From Microbacterium sp. H83 (GTDB taxonomy: Bacteria > Actinomycetota > Actinomycetes > Actinomycetales > Microbacteriaceae): a DNA stretch of 64,000 bases. Of the stretch, positions 34,751 to 46,475 are shown piece after piece. The position numbers and the translations under genes were made by a program. How positions within the stretch are numbered: position 1 is the first letter of the stretch; each line of letters starts with the position of its first letter. The DNA lies in assembly GCF_001650405.1 (NCBI RefSeq), contig NZ_LWCU01000023.1, positions 1 through 64,000 on the forward strand, read 5' to 3'. Under the pieces are notes generated by a model that did no database searches, had not been told where the DNA came from, and saw only the letters and a program-made list of their open reading frames with translations.

Positions 34751-36144
34751 CAGCCGGCTCCTTCGCGGACCGCCTGCCGAGGGGTGTGCGGCCGGGCGCC
34801 CGGCCGAGCGTGGCGCGGCGTCCAGATGCCGACCTCGGCGGGGTCGATCTCCCCGACGAGCCTGTTGTGCCAGTCGATCGCGCTCTGGTCGGTGAGACTG
34901 GCGATCTGGTCGACCACGACCCTGGCGCGCTCCGCATCGGTGGACGCGGCCAGGAAGTCCGCCGAGAAGGCCGGCTCCAGCACGTCGGCCCCCGCGGACC
35001 AGAGAGCGTCGGTCGACCACAGGGCGTCGGCCAGGCGCGTCAGCACGCGACGCTGCTCCTTGTAGACGCCCTTGCGCGCGTCGATCGTGACGATGGCCTG
35101 GCCCATGATGCCCTTGAGCACGGCGATCTCGGCCTCGACGACGCGGGGCACCACGACGTGCGCGTTGTACCGCACCAGCACCGAGCCCGCGTAGGCCTCG
35201 CGCGTCGCCGATACCGCGGCTCGGGCGAATCGGCCGATGAAGTCGCTCGTCAGGTTCTTCAGGCGCGCGAGATCGCGACGCGACCGGTCGAACGAGGTCA
35301 GCCACATCGGCTGCGACGCCAGGCGGTAGAGCGCGTCGGCGAGCTCGTCGCGGGTGAAGTCGTAGCCGACCCACTGCTGGATGCGGTCGATCAGGGCATC
35401 GTGCGCGGAGGGGTCGGAGAGCTGCGCGACATCGACGTAGCCGTTGAGGATCGCATCCTCGAAGTCGTGGACCGAGTAGCCGATGTCGTCGGACAGATCC
35501 ATGATCTCGGCCTCGATGCAGCGCAGGCGGCCGGGCGCCCCCTGCCGCATCCAGCGGAAGACGGCCTCGTCCTCGGGGTACACGCCGAACTTCAGCCGCC
35601 CGCCCGGGTCGGGCACCGGGCTGTCGACCGTCCACGGGTACTTGCACGTCGCATCCAGGCTCGCCCTGGTCAGATTGAGGCCCACGGACTGGCCGTCGTC
35701 GTCGATCGCCTTCGCCTCGAGCCGGGTGAGGATGCGCAGCGACTGCGCGTTGCCCTCGAACCCGCCGATGTCGCCGGCCCATTCGTTCAGGGCCCGCTCG
35801 CCGTTGTGGCCGAACGGAGGATGCCCGAGATCGTGGCTGAGGCACGCGGTGTCGACGACATCGGCGGAGACGCCGAGCGCGGTCGCGAGCTCGCGGCCGA
35901 CCTGCGCGACCTCGAGCGAGTGGGTCAGACGGTTGCGGGCGAAGTCGGCGGTGCTGGCCGGGCTGAGCACCTGGGTCTTCGCGGCCAGTCGGCGCAGTGC
36001 CGCCGAGTGCAGCACGCGCGCACGGTCACGGGCGAAGTCGTCGCGCTCGGAGCGATGGGTCTCGGCGAAGAAGCGCTCGGCGTCGCGCGGGTCGTATCCG
36101 TCGGCGCGAAAGAGCGCCGCGCCCGCCAGAGGATCAGCCGCCAC
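34750..36144 (-). CDS. dgt: dGTP triphosphohydrolase-like HD protein
   Basis: 464-residue HD-domain phosphohydrolase; dGTPase-like proteins convert dNTPs to nucleosides and triphosphate. Metal ligands His75 in NRLTHSLEVAQ and His104-Asp105 in LSHDLGHPPFGHNGE; further HD-family residues in DLSDDIGYSVHDFED. One-base overlap with dnaG and 11-base overlap with dusB, so the three genes form an operon. Confidence 0.92.
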   Translation of the reverse strand: MAADPLAGAALFRADGYDPRDAERFFAETHRSERDDFARDRARVLHSAALRRLAAKTQVLSPASTADFARNRLTHSLEVAQVGRELATALGVSADVVDTACLSHDLGHPPFGHNGERALNEWAGDIGGFEGNAQSLRILTRLEAKAIDDDGQSVGLNLTRASLDATCKYPWTVDSPVPDPGGRLKFGVYPEDEAVFRWMRQGAPGRLRCIEAEIMDLSDDIGYSVHDFEDAILNGYVDVAQLSDPSAHDALIDRIQQWVGYDFTRDELADALYRLASQPMWLTSFDRSRRDLARLKNLTSDFIGRFARAAVSATREAYAGSVLVRYNAHVVVPRVVEAEIAVLKGIMGQAIVTIDARKGVYKEQRRVLTRLADALWSTDALWSAGADVLEPAFSADFLAASTDAERARVVVDQIASLTDQSAIDWHNRLVGEIDPAEVGIWTPRHARPGARPHTPRQAVREGAG

Positions 36145-37288
36145 TGTTCTCGATCTCCGCCCCTCGCATCATCTCGGACGCCGTCGCCGCGAGCTCGCGC
36201 GAGTCCAGCCACTTGTCCGGCAGCGCGGGACGCTTCGGGCGCCCCGACCGGCCGCGCTGACCCTCGGCATCCGCCCCCGGGTAGGGAGCATCGTGATCGA
36301 GCCGGCCGAGCAGGTCGTCGATCTCGGCGAGGCTCGACGCGGTGGCCAGCCCGGTGCGGATGTCTCCGCCGACCGGGTAGCCCTTGAAATACCACGCCAC
36401 GTGCTTGCGCACGTCGCGGCATCCGCGGTCCTCGTCCTCGAAGAACTCGACGAGCAGCTCGGCGTGCCGCCGGAACGCGTCGGCGACGAAGCCGAGAGTC
36501 GCGTCGACTGGATGCGCCTCGGCGCCGAAGGCCGTCGCGAGGTCGCCGAACAGCCACGGCCGCCCGAGGCATCCGCGCCCGACGACCACGCCGTCGCAGT
36601 CGGTCTGCTCCATCATGCGGACGGCGTCGTCAGCCGACCAGATGTCGCCGTTGCCCAGCACCGGGATGCTCGTGACGGCCTGCTTGAGCTCGCCGATCGC
36701 GTTCCAGTCGGCGAAGCCGGAGTAGAACTCGCTGGCCGTGCGGGCGTGCAGCGCGACGGCGGCCGCACCCGCGTCCTCGGCGGCGCGTCCCGCGTCGAGG
36801 AACGTGAGGTGATCGGGGTCGATGCCCTTGCGCATCTTCACGGTGAGCGGGATGTCGCCCGCGGCCTTCACCGCCTGCGTCACGATGTCGGCGAAGAGCG
36901 AGCTCTTCCACGGCAGCGCCGCTCCTCCGCCCTTGCGAGTGACCTTGGGCACGGGGCAGCCGAAGTTGAGGTCGATGTGGTCGGCGTGGTCCTCGGCGAC
37001 GATGATGCGCACGGCCTCGGCGATCGTCGTCGGATCGACGCCGTACAGCTGGATGGATCGCGGCGTCTCGGACTCGTGGTGACGGATCAGACGCATCGTC
37101 GTCTCGTTGCGCTCGACGAGCGCGCGGGACGTGATCATCTCGCTGACGTAGAGCCCGGCGCCGTACTCGCGGCACAGTCGCCGGAACGCCGTGTTGGTGA
37201 TGCCCGCCATGGGAGCGAGGACCACCGGGACGTCGAGGGCGATCGGACCGATGCGGAGGGTGCGCGGCGAGGCTGTGGCGAGAGTCAT
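36134..37288 (-). CDS. dusB: tRNA-dihydrouridine synthase (DusB type)
   Basis: 384-residue FMN enzyme reducing uridine to dihydrouridine in tRNA. LAPMAGITNTAFR (about residues 24-36), catalytic Cys111 in LNFGCPVPKVTRKGGG, VKMRKGI and GNGDIW (phosphate-binding region) are visible. ATG 37288 (MTLATASPRT) preferred to a longer ATG. First gene of dusB-dgt-dnaG. Confidence 0.93.
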   Translation of the reverse strand: MTLATASPRTLRIGPIALDVPVVLAPMAGITNTAFRRLCREYGAGLYVSEMITSRALVERNETTMRLIRHHESETPRSIQLYGVDPTTIAEAVRIIVAEDHADHIDLNFGCPVPKVTRKGGGAALPWKSSLFADIVTQAVKAAGDIPLTVKMRKGIDPDHLTFLDAGRAAEDAGAAAVALHARTASEFYSGFADWNAIGELKQAVTSIPVLGNGDIWSADDAVRMMEQTDCDGVVVGRGCLGRPWLFGDLATAFGAEAHPVDATLGFVADAFRRHAELLVEFFEDEDRGCRDVRKHVAWYFKGYPVGGDIRTGLATASSLAEIDDLLGRLDHDAPYPGADAEGQRGRSGRPKRPALPDKWLDSRELAATASEMMRGAEIENSGG

Positions 37289-37347
37289 GACCTTTCCATT
37301 CTCCCAGACCCGGAGCCGCTGGCGGCGCATCGACCTAAGCTGTGAGC

Positions 37348-37842
37348 ATGACCGATGCTGCAGTCCGTTCCATCCCCTTCACCGACGCCGCCGGCAACGA
37401 GAAGACGCTCGACGATCTGGGCGCCGATGTGGTGCTCGTGGTGAACGTCGCCTCGAAGTGCGGCCTCACGCCGCAGTACGAGCAGCTCGAGGAGCTGCAG
37501 CGTCTGTACGGCGACCGCGGCTTCAGCGTGGTGGGCTTCCCCTGCAACCAGTTCTTCGGTCAGGAGCCCGGGTCCGTCGACGAGATCCTCGAGTTCTGCT
37601 CGACGACCTACGGCGTCTCGTTCCCCATCACCGACAAGGTGAAGGTGAACGGCCGGAACGCCGCCGACCTCTACAAGTCGCTCAAGGAGACCCCCGACGC
37701 CGGCGGCAAGGCCGGCCGGGTCGAGTGGAACTTCGAGAAGTTCCTCGTGCTCCCCGACGGCGAGGTCGTCCGGTTCCGCCCGAAGCAGAAGCCGAACGAC
37801 CCCGAGATCGTCCGGGCGATCGAAGCCGCGCTGACCCGCTAG
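37348..37842 (+). CDS. Glutathione peroxidase-like thiol peroxidase
   Basis: 164-residue thioredoxin-fold peroxidase. Peroxidatic Cys38 in NVASKCGLTPQYEQL, resolving-type Cys66 in GFPCNQFFGQEPG, Gln72 and the Trp of VEWNFEKFLV complete the catalytic tetrad. As in most bacteria of this group it probably uses thioredoxin, not glutathione. ATG 37348 chosen; GTG 37342 is an alternative. Convergent with the DsbA-like gene by 4 bases. Confidence 0.9.
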   Translation: MTDAAVRSIPFTDAAGNEKTLDDLGADVVLVVNVASKCGLTPQYEQLEELQRLYGDRGFSVVGFPCNQFFGQEPGSVDEILEFCSTTYGVSFPITDKVKVNGRNAADLYKSLKETPDAGGKAGRVEWNFEKFLVLPDGEVVRFRPKQKPNDPEIVRAIEAALTR

Positions 37843-38531
37843 ACCGCGGCGGTCTCCGGCTCCGCCTCGCCGCGCTTCGCCCAGAGGTCGCGGAGCACGT
37901 TCTCGAACGCGGCGGGCGGCTGCGCGCCGCTGATGCCGTACTGTCCGTCGATCACGAAGAACGGCACGCCCTGGATGCCGTACGCCTGAGCCTGCGCCTG
38001 GTCCTGGCGGACATCGGAGAGGTGTCGGGCGGAGACGAGAGCCTCGCGGGTGTCGTCGGCGTTCAGGCCGACCTCCGTCGCGAGATCGACGAGGTCGTCG
38101 ATGCGGCCGACGTGCTTGCCCTCGGTGAAGTAGGCGGACATGAGGCGCTCCTCCATCTCGTGCTGGAGGCCCTTCGCCTTCGCGAAGTGCAGCAGCTCGT
38201 GCGCCTTGACGGTGTTCGTGTGCTGCAGCAGGTCGAAGCGGTACTCGAGGCCAGCGCCCTCGGCGACGCCGGTCACGTGCGACAGCATCTGCTCGACCTG
38301 CTCGCGCGGCATGCCCTTGTGTCCGGCGAGGAAGTCGACCTCGTCGCCGTCGAAGTCGACCGGGGTGTCGGGCGAGAGCTCGAACGAGTGGAAGGTGATG
38401 TTCACCTGCGGTGCGTCCTCGTCGCCGGAGACGGCGTCGAGTCCCTTCTCGAGATTGCGCTTGCCGATGTAGCACCAGGGGCAGGCGATGTCGGACCAGA
38501 TGTCGATCGAGATGGGTTCAGTCACACTCAC
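37839..38531 (-). CDS. DsbA family (FrnE-like) oxidoreductase
   Basis: 230-residue cytoplasmic DsbA-fold protein of the FrnE type. Active-site Cys17-Pro-Trp-Cys20 in SDIACPWCYIGKRNLEKG and the cis-Pro region GVPFFVIDGQYGISGAQP. No signal peptide, so not an exported disulfide catalyst; members act in redox or isomerisation of thiol compounds. GTG 38531 gives the usual N-terminus; ATG 38543 adds four residues. Confidence 0.88.
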   Translation of the reverse strand: MSVTEPISIDIWSDIACPWCYIGKRNLEKGLDAVSGDEDAPQVNITFHSFELSPDTPVDFDGDEVDFLAGHKGMPREQVEQMLSHVTGVAEGAGLEYRFDLLQHTNTVKAHELLHFAKAKGLQHEMEERLMSAYFTEGKHVGRIDDLVDLATEVGLNADDTREALVSARHLSDVRQDQAQAQAYGIQGVPFFVIDGQYGISGAQPPAAFENVLRDLWAKRGEAEPETAAV

Positions 38532-38578
38532 ATCCAACCGCATGCGCGGGCGAGCTATTCCGTGGGTACGATTCTCGG

Positions 38579-39190
38579 GTGCTCCACGCCGATGATCGCC
38601 TCCCCGACGCGCCCGCGCGCGTGCTCGTCGCAGGCGTGACCGGATCGGGGAAGACGACCATGTCCCGACGAGTCGCCGCCCTGTGGGGGCTGCGCCATGT
38701 CGAGATCGACGCGCTGTTCCACGGGCCCGGATGGACGCCCCGCGAGAGCTTCCTCGACGATGTGCGCGCGTTCGCCGCGGAGGATCGCTGGGTCACGGAG
38801 TGGCAGTACACGAGCAAGGGCACCGACGGCATCCTCGCGCCGCGTGCCGAGCTGGTCCTCTGGCTCGACTACCCGTACCGGGTCGTCCGGTTCCGCCTGC
38901 TGCGGAGGACCCTCGGCCGGAGCATCGCCCGGACCCGGCTGTGGAACGGCAACAGGGAGAAGCCGATCTGGCGCATGTTCAGCGGCGACCCCGACGAGAA
39001 CATCCTGCTGTGGCAGACCACGACACTGCACAAGTGGGCCGAGCGGATGCCGGACGTCGTGGAGCATCACCCCCACCTCACCATCGTCCGCCTGCGTCAC
39101 CCGAAGGAGACCGAGCGGTGGCTGCGCGCTCAGGCCGAGGCGTCGGGGGTGTCGACGGCTCCGCCGAAGCGGCGGTCCCGCGACAGGTAG
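38579..39190 (+). CDS. FlaR-like P-loop NTPase (adenylate kinase fold)
   Basis: 203-residue P-loop protein. Walker [10 protein letters not shown] at 19-27, then the [19 protein letters not shown] segment and [20 protein letters not shown], the pattern of DNA topology modulation FlaR-related / adenylate-kinase-like proteins. The real substrate is unknown. GTG start inferred at 38579. Its last 61 bases overlap the convergent uppS gene. Confidence 0.75.
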   Translation: MLHADDRLPDAPARVLVAGVTGSGKTTMSRRVAALWGLRHVEIDALFHGPGWTPRESFLDDVRAFAAEDRWVTEWQYTSKGTDGILAPRAELVLWLDYPYRVVRFRLLRRTLGRSIARTRLWNGNREKPIWRMFSGDPDENILLWQTTTLHKWAERMPDVVEHHPHLTIVRLRHPKETERWLRAQAEASGVSTAPPKRRSRDR

Positions 39191-39933
39191 ATCCCGATGG
39201 CGCGCCACAGCTCCTCCCGCGAGAAGTCCGGCCACAGCGTGTCGAGGAACACCATCTCGGCGTAGGCCGCCTGCCACAGCAGGAAGTTCGACGTGCGCTG
39301 CTCCCCCGAGCTCCGGAGGAACAGATCGACGTCGGGCATGTCGGGGACGTAGAGGTGGCGCCGGATCATCTTCTCGCTGATCGCGTTCGGCTTCACGCGT
39401 CCCGCCGCGACGTCGGCGGCGATCGACCGCACGGCGTCGACGATCTCGACCCGTCCGCCGTAGTTCACGCACATCGTCAGCGTGAGCACGTCGTTGTCGC
39501 GCGTGAGCTGCTCCGCGTACTGCAGCTCCTTGATGACGCTGCCCCACAGGCGCGGCTTGCGTCCGGCCCAGCGCACGCGCACTCCCCACTCGTTGAGCTG
39601 GTCGCGGCGGCGGTGCAGCACGTCCCGGTTGTAGCCCATGAGGAAGCGCACCTCCTCGGGGGAGCGCGCCCAGTTCTCGGTCGAGAACGCGTACACCGAG
39701 AGGTGCTTCACGCCCGCCTGGATCGCCCCGGCGACGACGTCGAGCAGCACCTCCTCGCCCGCCTTGTGACCCTCGACCCGGTTGAGCCCCCGACGGTTCG
39801 CCCAGCGGCCGTTGCCGTCCATGACGATGGCGACATGACCGGGGACGGCGGGGAACTCGGGCGGATGCACGCCCGTCCAGTCGAGCGGGCGGTACGCCAC
39901 GGCGTGCTTGTGCGTGTAGGGCTTGGGGCTCAC
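39130..39933 (-). CDS. uppS: Isoprenyl (undecaprenyl) diphosphate synthase
   Basis: 267-residue cis-prenyltransferase supplying the lipid carrier for cell-wall synthesis. Catalytic Asp39 in [32 protein letters not shown], and the C-terminal [20 protein letters not shown] region. GTG start overlaps the recO stop (GTGA), conserved recO-uppS pairing. Gene name could equally denote a decaprenyl synthase. Confidence 0.93.
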   Translation of the reverse strand: MSPKPYTHKHAVAYRPLDWTGVHPPEFPAVPGHVAIVMDGNGRWANRRGLNRVEGHKAGEEVLLDVVAGAIQAGVKHLSVYAFSTENWARSPEEVRFLMGYNRDVLHRRRDQLNEWGVRVRWAGRKPRLWGSVIKELQYAEQLTRDNDVLTLTMCVNYGGRVEIVDAVRSIAADVAAGRVKPNAISEKMIRRHLYVPDMPDVDLFLRSSGEQRTSNFLLWQAAYAEMVFLDTLWPDFSREELWRAIGIYLSRDRRFGGAVDTPDASA

Positions 39934-40676
39934 CGTGCTCCTTCTCGGGGGTCGTCGGCGACGAGGTGCGCGAGGGATCGGATGCCGCGCTCCAGATGCC
40001 ATTGGGCGTAGGCGGCGACGAGGCCGGACGCCGCGGCCGTGTCGGCGAGGGGCGCGGCGTCGATCACGTCCCACTCCCCCGCCATGAGCGAACGCAGGAG
40101 CGAGAGAGTCCTGTCCGCGACACGCGGGCTGCCGGCGGGAGCGCAGTCGGCGCAGACGGCCCCGCCGAGCTGCCCGACGAAATGCGCATGCGGCCCCGGG
40201 GCGGCGCAGCGGGCGCAGTCGCCGAGCGACGGCGCCCAGCCCGACAGCGCCATGACGCGCAGGAGATAGGAATCGAGGATGCTGCGCGGAGAGTGCTCAC
40301 CGCGGGACAGCGCCCGCAATCCGCCGACGAGGAGCAGGTACTGCTCGGGCGTGGCCTCGGAGTCGCTCAGCCTGTCGGCCGTCTCCACCATCGCGTTCGC
40401 CGAGGTGAACCGGTCGTAGTGGGCGGCGATGTCGGTGCCGTACGCGCCGAGGGATTCCGCCTGCTGGACGATGTCGAGCGAACGCCCCTGGTACAGCTGC
40501 ACGTCGGCGACCATGAACGGCTCGAGCCGGGAGCCGAACTTCGACGAGGTGCGACGAACGCCCTTCGCGACCGCTCGGACCTTGCCGTGCCGCCGCGAGA
40601 GCATCGTGACGATGCGATCCGCCTCACCCAGCTTGTGGGTGCGCAGGATCACCGCTTCGTCTCGATAGGTGGGCAC
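39930..40676 (-). CDS. recO: DNA repair protein RecO
   Basis: 248-residue recombination mediator. N-terminal OB fold starting [20 protein letters not shown], helical middle, and a Cys4 zinc site [13 protein letters not shown] ... [11 protein letters not shown] in the C-terminal half. GTG start at 40676. Divergent from the TRIC gene with 34 bases between. Confidence 0.93.
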   Translation of the reverse strand: MPTYRDEAVILRTHKLGEADRIVTMLSRRHGKVRAVAKGVRRTSSKFGSRLEPFMVADVQLYQGRSLDIVQQAESLGAYGTDIAAHYDRFTSANAMVETADRLSDSEATPEQYLLLVGGLRALSRGEHSPRSILDSYLLRVMALSGWAPSLGDCARCAAPGPHAHFVGQLGGAVCADCAPAGSPRVADRTLSLLRSLMAGEWDVIDAAPLADTAAASGLVAAYAQWHLERGIRSLAHLVADDPREGAR

Positions 40677-40710
40677 CGTTCGATTATCCTCCGTGCGGAA
40701 GAATAGGGGC

Positions 40711-41406
40711 GTGACCGAACCGCTCTTCACCATTCCGCTCTGGGCGGACCTCCTCGGCGTCGGTCTCGGCGGGGTCCAGGGCGCGATGTTCGCCTCCGGC
40801 TTTCAGGGCCAGCGCCGCCTCGACTGGCTCGGCGTCGCCATCATCGGCATCATGATCGGGATGGGCGGAGGTCTCATCCGCGACATCCTGCTCGGCCAGA
40901 CTCCGGCGACCCTGCAGAACAACTGGTATCTGATCACGGCGACGGGCGCGTCGCTGCTCGGGATGCTGCTCGCCGGCCTGTTCAACCGGCTCAACCGGGT
41001 CATCGTCGTGCTGGACGCCGTCGTGATCGGCATGTTCGGCGCCTTCGGCACGAGCAAGGCCCTGGCGTTCGGAATCCCGCCCGTGCCCGCGGTCTTCATC
41101 GGCGCCTGCGCGGCCGTCGGCGGCGGCGTCCTGCGCGACATGCTGATGGGCCTCCCGACCGCGATCATGCACGTGGGATCCCTGTACGCGGTCGCCGCCG
41201 CGGCCGGGTGCACCTTCATCGTCGTCGCCAGCGCGTTCGGGATGCCGATCCCGGTCGCCGCGATCATCGGGATCGTCGTGACCGCCGTCATCCGCGTGCT
41301 GGCGGTGAGCTTCGACGTGTCGCTGCCCGAACAGCGCCGTCTCTACCGTCGCAAGGTCGCCGCCGAGACCGGCGTGATCCCGATCATCAAGCCGCCTGCC
41401 GCCTGA
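40711..41406 (+). CDS. TRIC cation channel family membrane protein
   Basis: 231-residue membrane protein with two glycine-rich repeats, [17 protein letters not shown] (about residues 50-66) and [18 protein letters not shown] (about 136-153), each at the start of a three-helix half; seven helices in all. This is the UPF0126/TRIC fold, a trimeric potassium-type channel. Starts at GTG 40711. Convergent with leuA across a strong hairpin. Confidence 0.88.
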   Translation: MTEPLFTIPLWADLLGVGLGGVQGAMFASGFQGQRRLDWLGVAIIGIMIGMGGGLIRDILLGQTPATLQNNWYLITATGASLLGMLLAGLFNRLNRVIVVLDAVVIGMFGAFGTSKALAFGIPPVPAVFIGACAAVGGGVLRDMLMGLPTAIMHVGSLYAVAAAAGCTFIVVASAFGMPIPVAAIIGIVVTAVIRVLAVSFDVSLPEQRRLYRRKVAAETGVIPIIKPPAA

Positions 41407-41408
41407 AT

Positions 41409-41459
41409 CCCGGTCGTCGAGGAGGAGCGACGCACCGCCGTCCTCGCTCGACGACCGGG
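41409..41459. terminator. Long bidirectional terminator between TRIC gene and leuA
   Basis: CCCGGTCGTCGAG (41409-41421) pairs perfectly with CTCGACGACCGGG (41447-41459). The stem continues inward five more pairs (GAGGA / TCCTC) past one bulged G. It occupies nearly the whole gap between the two convergent stops and works equally on both strands. Confidence 0.8.
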
Positions 41460-41471
41460 AGACGCCGGCGC

Positions 41472-43353
<1,882 letters not shown>

Positions 43354-43419
43354 GCTAGCAGGAAGCCCCGGACCGCTCGACACGGCGAGACGATCCACCC
43401 GGGACGGACACTCCTCCAT

Positions 43420-44058
43420 ATGAGCCTCATCCCGTTCCGCGTGCTGCTGGTCGCCGCATCCGTCGTCGTCCTCGCCGTCTCCGGCTGCGCCGCCGGCTCC
43501 GGATCCTCCCCGGCGCCGACGAGCCCTGTCGCGGGCGCCGACGGACCGCTCGCCGACCCCGCACCGCCGCACGGTCGGGTCGTCGCCGCGGGAACCGTCC
43601 TGGACCGCGGCGGCGACGCCTCCCTCTGCCTCGGCGCGGTGGCGGAGTCGTACCCGCCGCAGTGCTCGGGCATCCCGCTGGTCGGCTGGTCGTGGGACGG
43701 CGTCGACGGGAGCGAGACGAGCGGCGACACCACCTGGGGTGGCTACGCCGTGCGCGGCACCTACGACGGAGAGACCTTCACCGTCACGGATGCGCCGATC
43801 ATGCTCGCGCTCTACGACCCGATCCGGTCCGACGACCCGGCGGGCGGCGTCGACGGTTCGAGCGACCAGGACGATCTCGCCAGGGTGCAGACGGAGGTCG
43901 GCGACGCCCTCGGCACCGACGCTCTCACCACCTGGATCGAACGGGGCTACGTGTGGGTGCAGGTCGTCTGGGACGACGGGTCGCTGCAGCGCGCTGTCGA
44001 CGAGCGGTACGGCGACGGAGTGGTGATCGTCACCTCGGCGGTCCTCGAGGTCGACTAG
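43420..44058 (+). CDS. Secreted lipoprotein, unknown function
   Basis: 212-residue lipoprotein: signal peptide with lipobox AVSGC (Cys23), a Ser/Pro/Ala linker to about residue 50, then a compact domain with SLCLGAVAESYPPQCSGIPLV, a paired-cysteine motif, and GTYDGETFTVTDAP. I recognise no catalytic site. It could bind a ligand at the cell surface. Divergent from leuA leader; its TAG stop overlaps that of the convergent oxidoreductase (CTAG). Confidence 0.75.
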   Translation: MSLIPFRVLLVAASVVVLAVSGCAAGSGSSPAPTSPVAGADGPLADPAPPHGRVVAAGTVLDRGGDASLCLGAVAESYPPQCSGIPLVGWSWDGVDGSETSGDTTWGGYAVRGTYDGETFTVTDAPIMLALYDPIRSDDPAGGVDGSSDQDDLARVQTEVGDALGTDALTTWIERGYVWVQVVWDDGSLQRAVDERYGDGVVIVTSAVLEVD

Positions 44059-45003
44059 ACCCCGGGGATCAGCGCGAGCTTGCCACCCGGATGCCCCTCG
44101 GCGAGGAGAGCCAGCGCCGCAGGAGCGTCCTCGAGCCGGAAGGTGCGTGCCACGGGGACGACCAGATCGCCGTTCTGCGCGAGCGCGACGAGCTCACCCC
44201 CGAATCCCGTCCCGGAACCGCGCGCTGTCCGGCATGGACCCCGCGATGGCGAGGATGCCGTCGGCGGCCGCGCGCGCCATCGCGGCGATCGTGACGATGC
44301 GCCGGCGATCGCGAACGAGCTCCAGCGAGACGTCGACCGCCTCGTCGGTGCCGACCGCGTCCAGCGCGGCGGCGATCTCCACGCCCGCCGCCTCCCTCAC
44401 CCGCTCCGCGAGCCCCGGCCCGTAGCGCACCGGAGTGCCGCCGAAACCACGCACGGCGTCGGATCGCTCGGCGCTCGCGGTGCCGATCACGCGGATGCCA
44501 CGGAGCGCCGCCTGCTGCAGCACGCTGACCCCGACCGCACCGGACGCGCCGTGGAGGAGGATCGTCTCGCCCGGCCGGGCGCCCGTCACCCACAGCATCT
44601 CGGCAGCGGTCGTGCCGGCCAGCAGGAGGTTCGCCGCCTCGGCGTGGCGGAGGGTCGTCGGCTTGGCGAACGCCTTCTCGGCCGGGATCGTGAGCTCGGT
44701 GGCATAGCCGCCCTGCACCCGGAAGGCGACGACCTCGTCGCCGACACGCACCGCTCCCGACCCGATCGACGTGTCGGGGCCGACCGCGGTGACGACACCG
44801 GAGATCTCGTAGCCGATCGCCGTCGGCAGCTGCGCACCCGCACGCGGAGCGGCGACGTGCTTGGCGTCGGCGGGATTCACCCCGGCAGCGAGCACGCGCA
44901 CCGTGACCTCGCCGCTGCGTGGGCGCGGCACCTCGTGCTCGACGAGATCCCAGCCGTCCGGGGATCCCCATGATCGTGCGATCCAGTGCTTCGCGAGGGT
45001 CAT
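44055..45003 (-). pseudogene. NAD(P)H:quinone oxidoreductase-like gene broken by a +1 frameshift
   Basis: Zinc-independent MDR quinone oxidoreductase. Residues 1-269 read in one frame (45003 to 44194): AAGVNPADAKHV, GYEISGVVTAVGP, and the nucleotide loop LLHGASGAVGVSVLQQ. The frame ends at TGA, but another frame continues without break as GELVALAQNGDLVVPVA, FRLEDAPAALALLAEGHPGG, KLALIPGV, the expected C-terminus. The junction is a run of five G on the coding strand (C5 at 44197-44201). Removing one base joins the frames into 315 residues. Real mutation, phase-variable run or sequencing error cannot be separated here. Confidence 0.85.
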
Positions 45004-45045
45004 ATCGCCACCGTACCGGCCGTGCGCCGGTGTCCGGAAGCGATG

Positions 45046-45513
45046 TCAGAGCACGCAGCGGATGGAGGTCACCGTGCTGTACACGTTGGTCCAGGCGCCG
45101 GCCGCGGCGGTCGCGACGACGCTCGAGCCGTTGCGCGCCTGCGCATAGCCGCTGGTCCGCGCATTCGCCATCGACCGCATCGTCTGCCCCGACGGGGCCG
45201 GCAGCACGCCGCACACTCCCCAGCTCGCGTACATCGAGGTCAGCCCGGTGCCGAGGTAGGCGCAGATCCTGCCCGTGGCGCAGGACCCGACCGCGCGCAC
45301 GGCGAGTCGTGCATCGTCGACGACGCTGAGGGTCATGTCGAACTCCCGCCACACCGCACGATCGGGAGCCACGGCGACGCCGCCGGGGATCTCCTTCAGT
45401 GCCTCCGCGATGGCCGGATGCACGTCCTGCGGATCCTCCGCGGCATGGGCGGCGGAAGGCGCGGCGGTCAGGAGCACGAGCCCGACCGCCATCGCCGCGA
45501 GCAGACGCTTCAT
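45046..45513 (-). CDS. Small secreted Cys-containing protein, unknown
   Basis: 155 residues with a clear Sec signal peptide (cleavage near APSAAHA, residue 24). The mature part has four cysteines (CATGRIC, GVCG, final RC); the CxxGxxC start faintly resembles I36 peptidase inhibitors, not enough to name it. Third gene of the ECF sigma operon: ATGA overlap with the anti-sigma-like gene. Probably a target or partner of that regulatory system. Confidence 0.7.
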   Translation of the reverse strand: MKRLLAAMAVGLVLLTAAPSAAHAAEDPQDVHPAIAEALKEIPGGVAVAPDRAVWREFDMTLSVVDDARLAVRAVGSCATGRICAYLGTGLTSMYASWGVCGVLPAPSGQTMRSMANARTSGYAQARNGSSVVATAAAGAWTNVYSTVTSIRCVL

Positions 45514-46475
45514 CGGATCACCTCCTCGTCGACGTCCCACATGCGGTATCCGGTGATCGCACCGGCCGGGACGACATCGTCCGCCACCAGCGCGGTGCGC
45601 TCAGAGCCGACGATGCGGCCGGTGTCGGCCGACAGCAGCAGCACGTCGCTGACGCCGCGGTCCGGGGCGATCACACGAAGGCCCGTGACCTCGCGACCCA
45701 GCCGATCGGTCGCGGTGCCGAGCGCGGAGACGCCGTCGGACCCCTCGAGCAGCCCGAGCATCTCGGACTGCTGGGCGTCGGTCAGGGTCCACTGGTCCAC
45801 GGCGGCGCTGATGGCCGCCGTCACCTCGAACGCCGACGGCTGCTCGGGCATCCCGAAGGCGCGGAGCATGGCGACGACGGCGTCTCGGGAGTCTCCCGGC
45901 GGATCGGGCACCGGCGTGTTGAAGTCTCCGGGCTGCATGACCAGTTCGGACGACACCTCGCCGCGGCTGACGACCTCGGCCTGGTTGGCCTCGGCGTCCG
46001 CCGGGTCGTACGGCACGCCGTCGAACGTCAGGACGGAGCCGGAGAGATCCGCCTCCCACGAGAGGATGGACAGCTGCGGAGCGATCAGCGCGTCGTCGAG
46101 CGAGAAGGTCCACGATGCCGTCGTGACGAGACGCTCCGGCGACGCCGGACCCTCCCCGTCGACGAGCGCGTCCCGTGCCGCGTCGACCGTCGCGGTCACG
46201 GAGCCGGCATCGGTGAAGTCCAGCGGGCGCGGGGTGTCCGCGACGGCGGCGCCGTGCGGGAGTGCGACGACGACGGCGACCACGGCGGCTGCCGCGGCGA
46301 CGGCGAGACCCGAGGCCCACGAGAGCGCGACACGGCGTCGCGGGTGCGGCGCCGCCGCGGTGCGGATGATCCGATCACGGATGCGTCTGGCCTCCGCATC
46401 GGGCGCGGCATCCCGCGCGGTGCGGGCGGGGTCGGCCTCGACGAGCACCCTCTCGAGGAGCGCATGGTCACCCAT
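45510..46475 (-). CDS. CU044_5270-like membrane protein, possible anti-sigma factor
   Basis: 321 residues from ATG 46475 (an upstream ATG at 46484 is possible). A cytoplasmic N-terminus of about 45 residues, single helix at about 49-72, and a large extracytoplasmic domain. Downstream of an ECF sigma gene, overlapping it by 8 bases, as expected for a membrane anti-sigma factor or sensor. The cytoplasmic part lacks the HxxxCxxC zinc motif of ZAS-type anti-sigmas, so the role is inferred from topology and neighbourhood. Confidence 0.7.
   Translation of the reverse strand: MGDHALLERVLVEADPARTARDAAPDAEARRIRDRIIRTAAAPHPRRRVALSWASGLAVAAAAAVVAVVVALPHGAAVADTPRPLDFTDAGSVTATVDAARDALVDGEGPASPERLVTTASWTFSLDDALIAPQLSILSWEADLSGSVLTFDGVPYDPADAEANQAEVVSRGEVSSELVMQPGDFNTPVPDPPGDSRDAVVAMLRAFGMPEQPSAFEVTAAISAAVDQWTLTDAQQSEMLGLLEGSDGVSALGTATDRLGREVTGLRVIAPDRGVSDVLLLSADTGRIVGSERTALVADDVVPAGAITGYRMWDVDEEVIR

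Noticed and set aside
32153..35065. 970-codon open frame on the plus strand opposite the ABC ATPase, dnaG and dgt
   Set aside because: Shadow of three well-supported genes on the other strand; composition-driven, no recognisable domain.
45015..45031. Hairpin ACCGGC-CGTGC-GCCGGT as a terminator after the sigma operon
   Set aside because: Only 6-base arms and no T-run, so it is too weak to call, though it lies in the right place.
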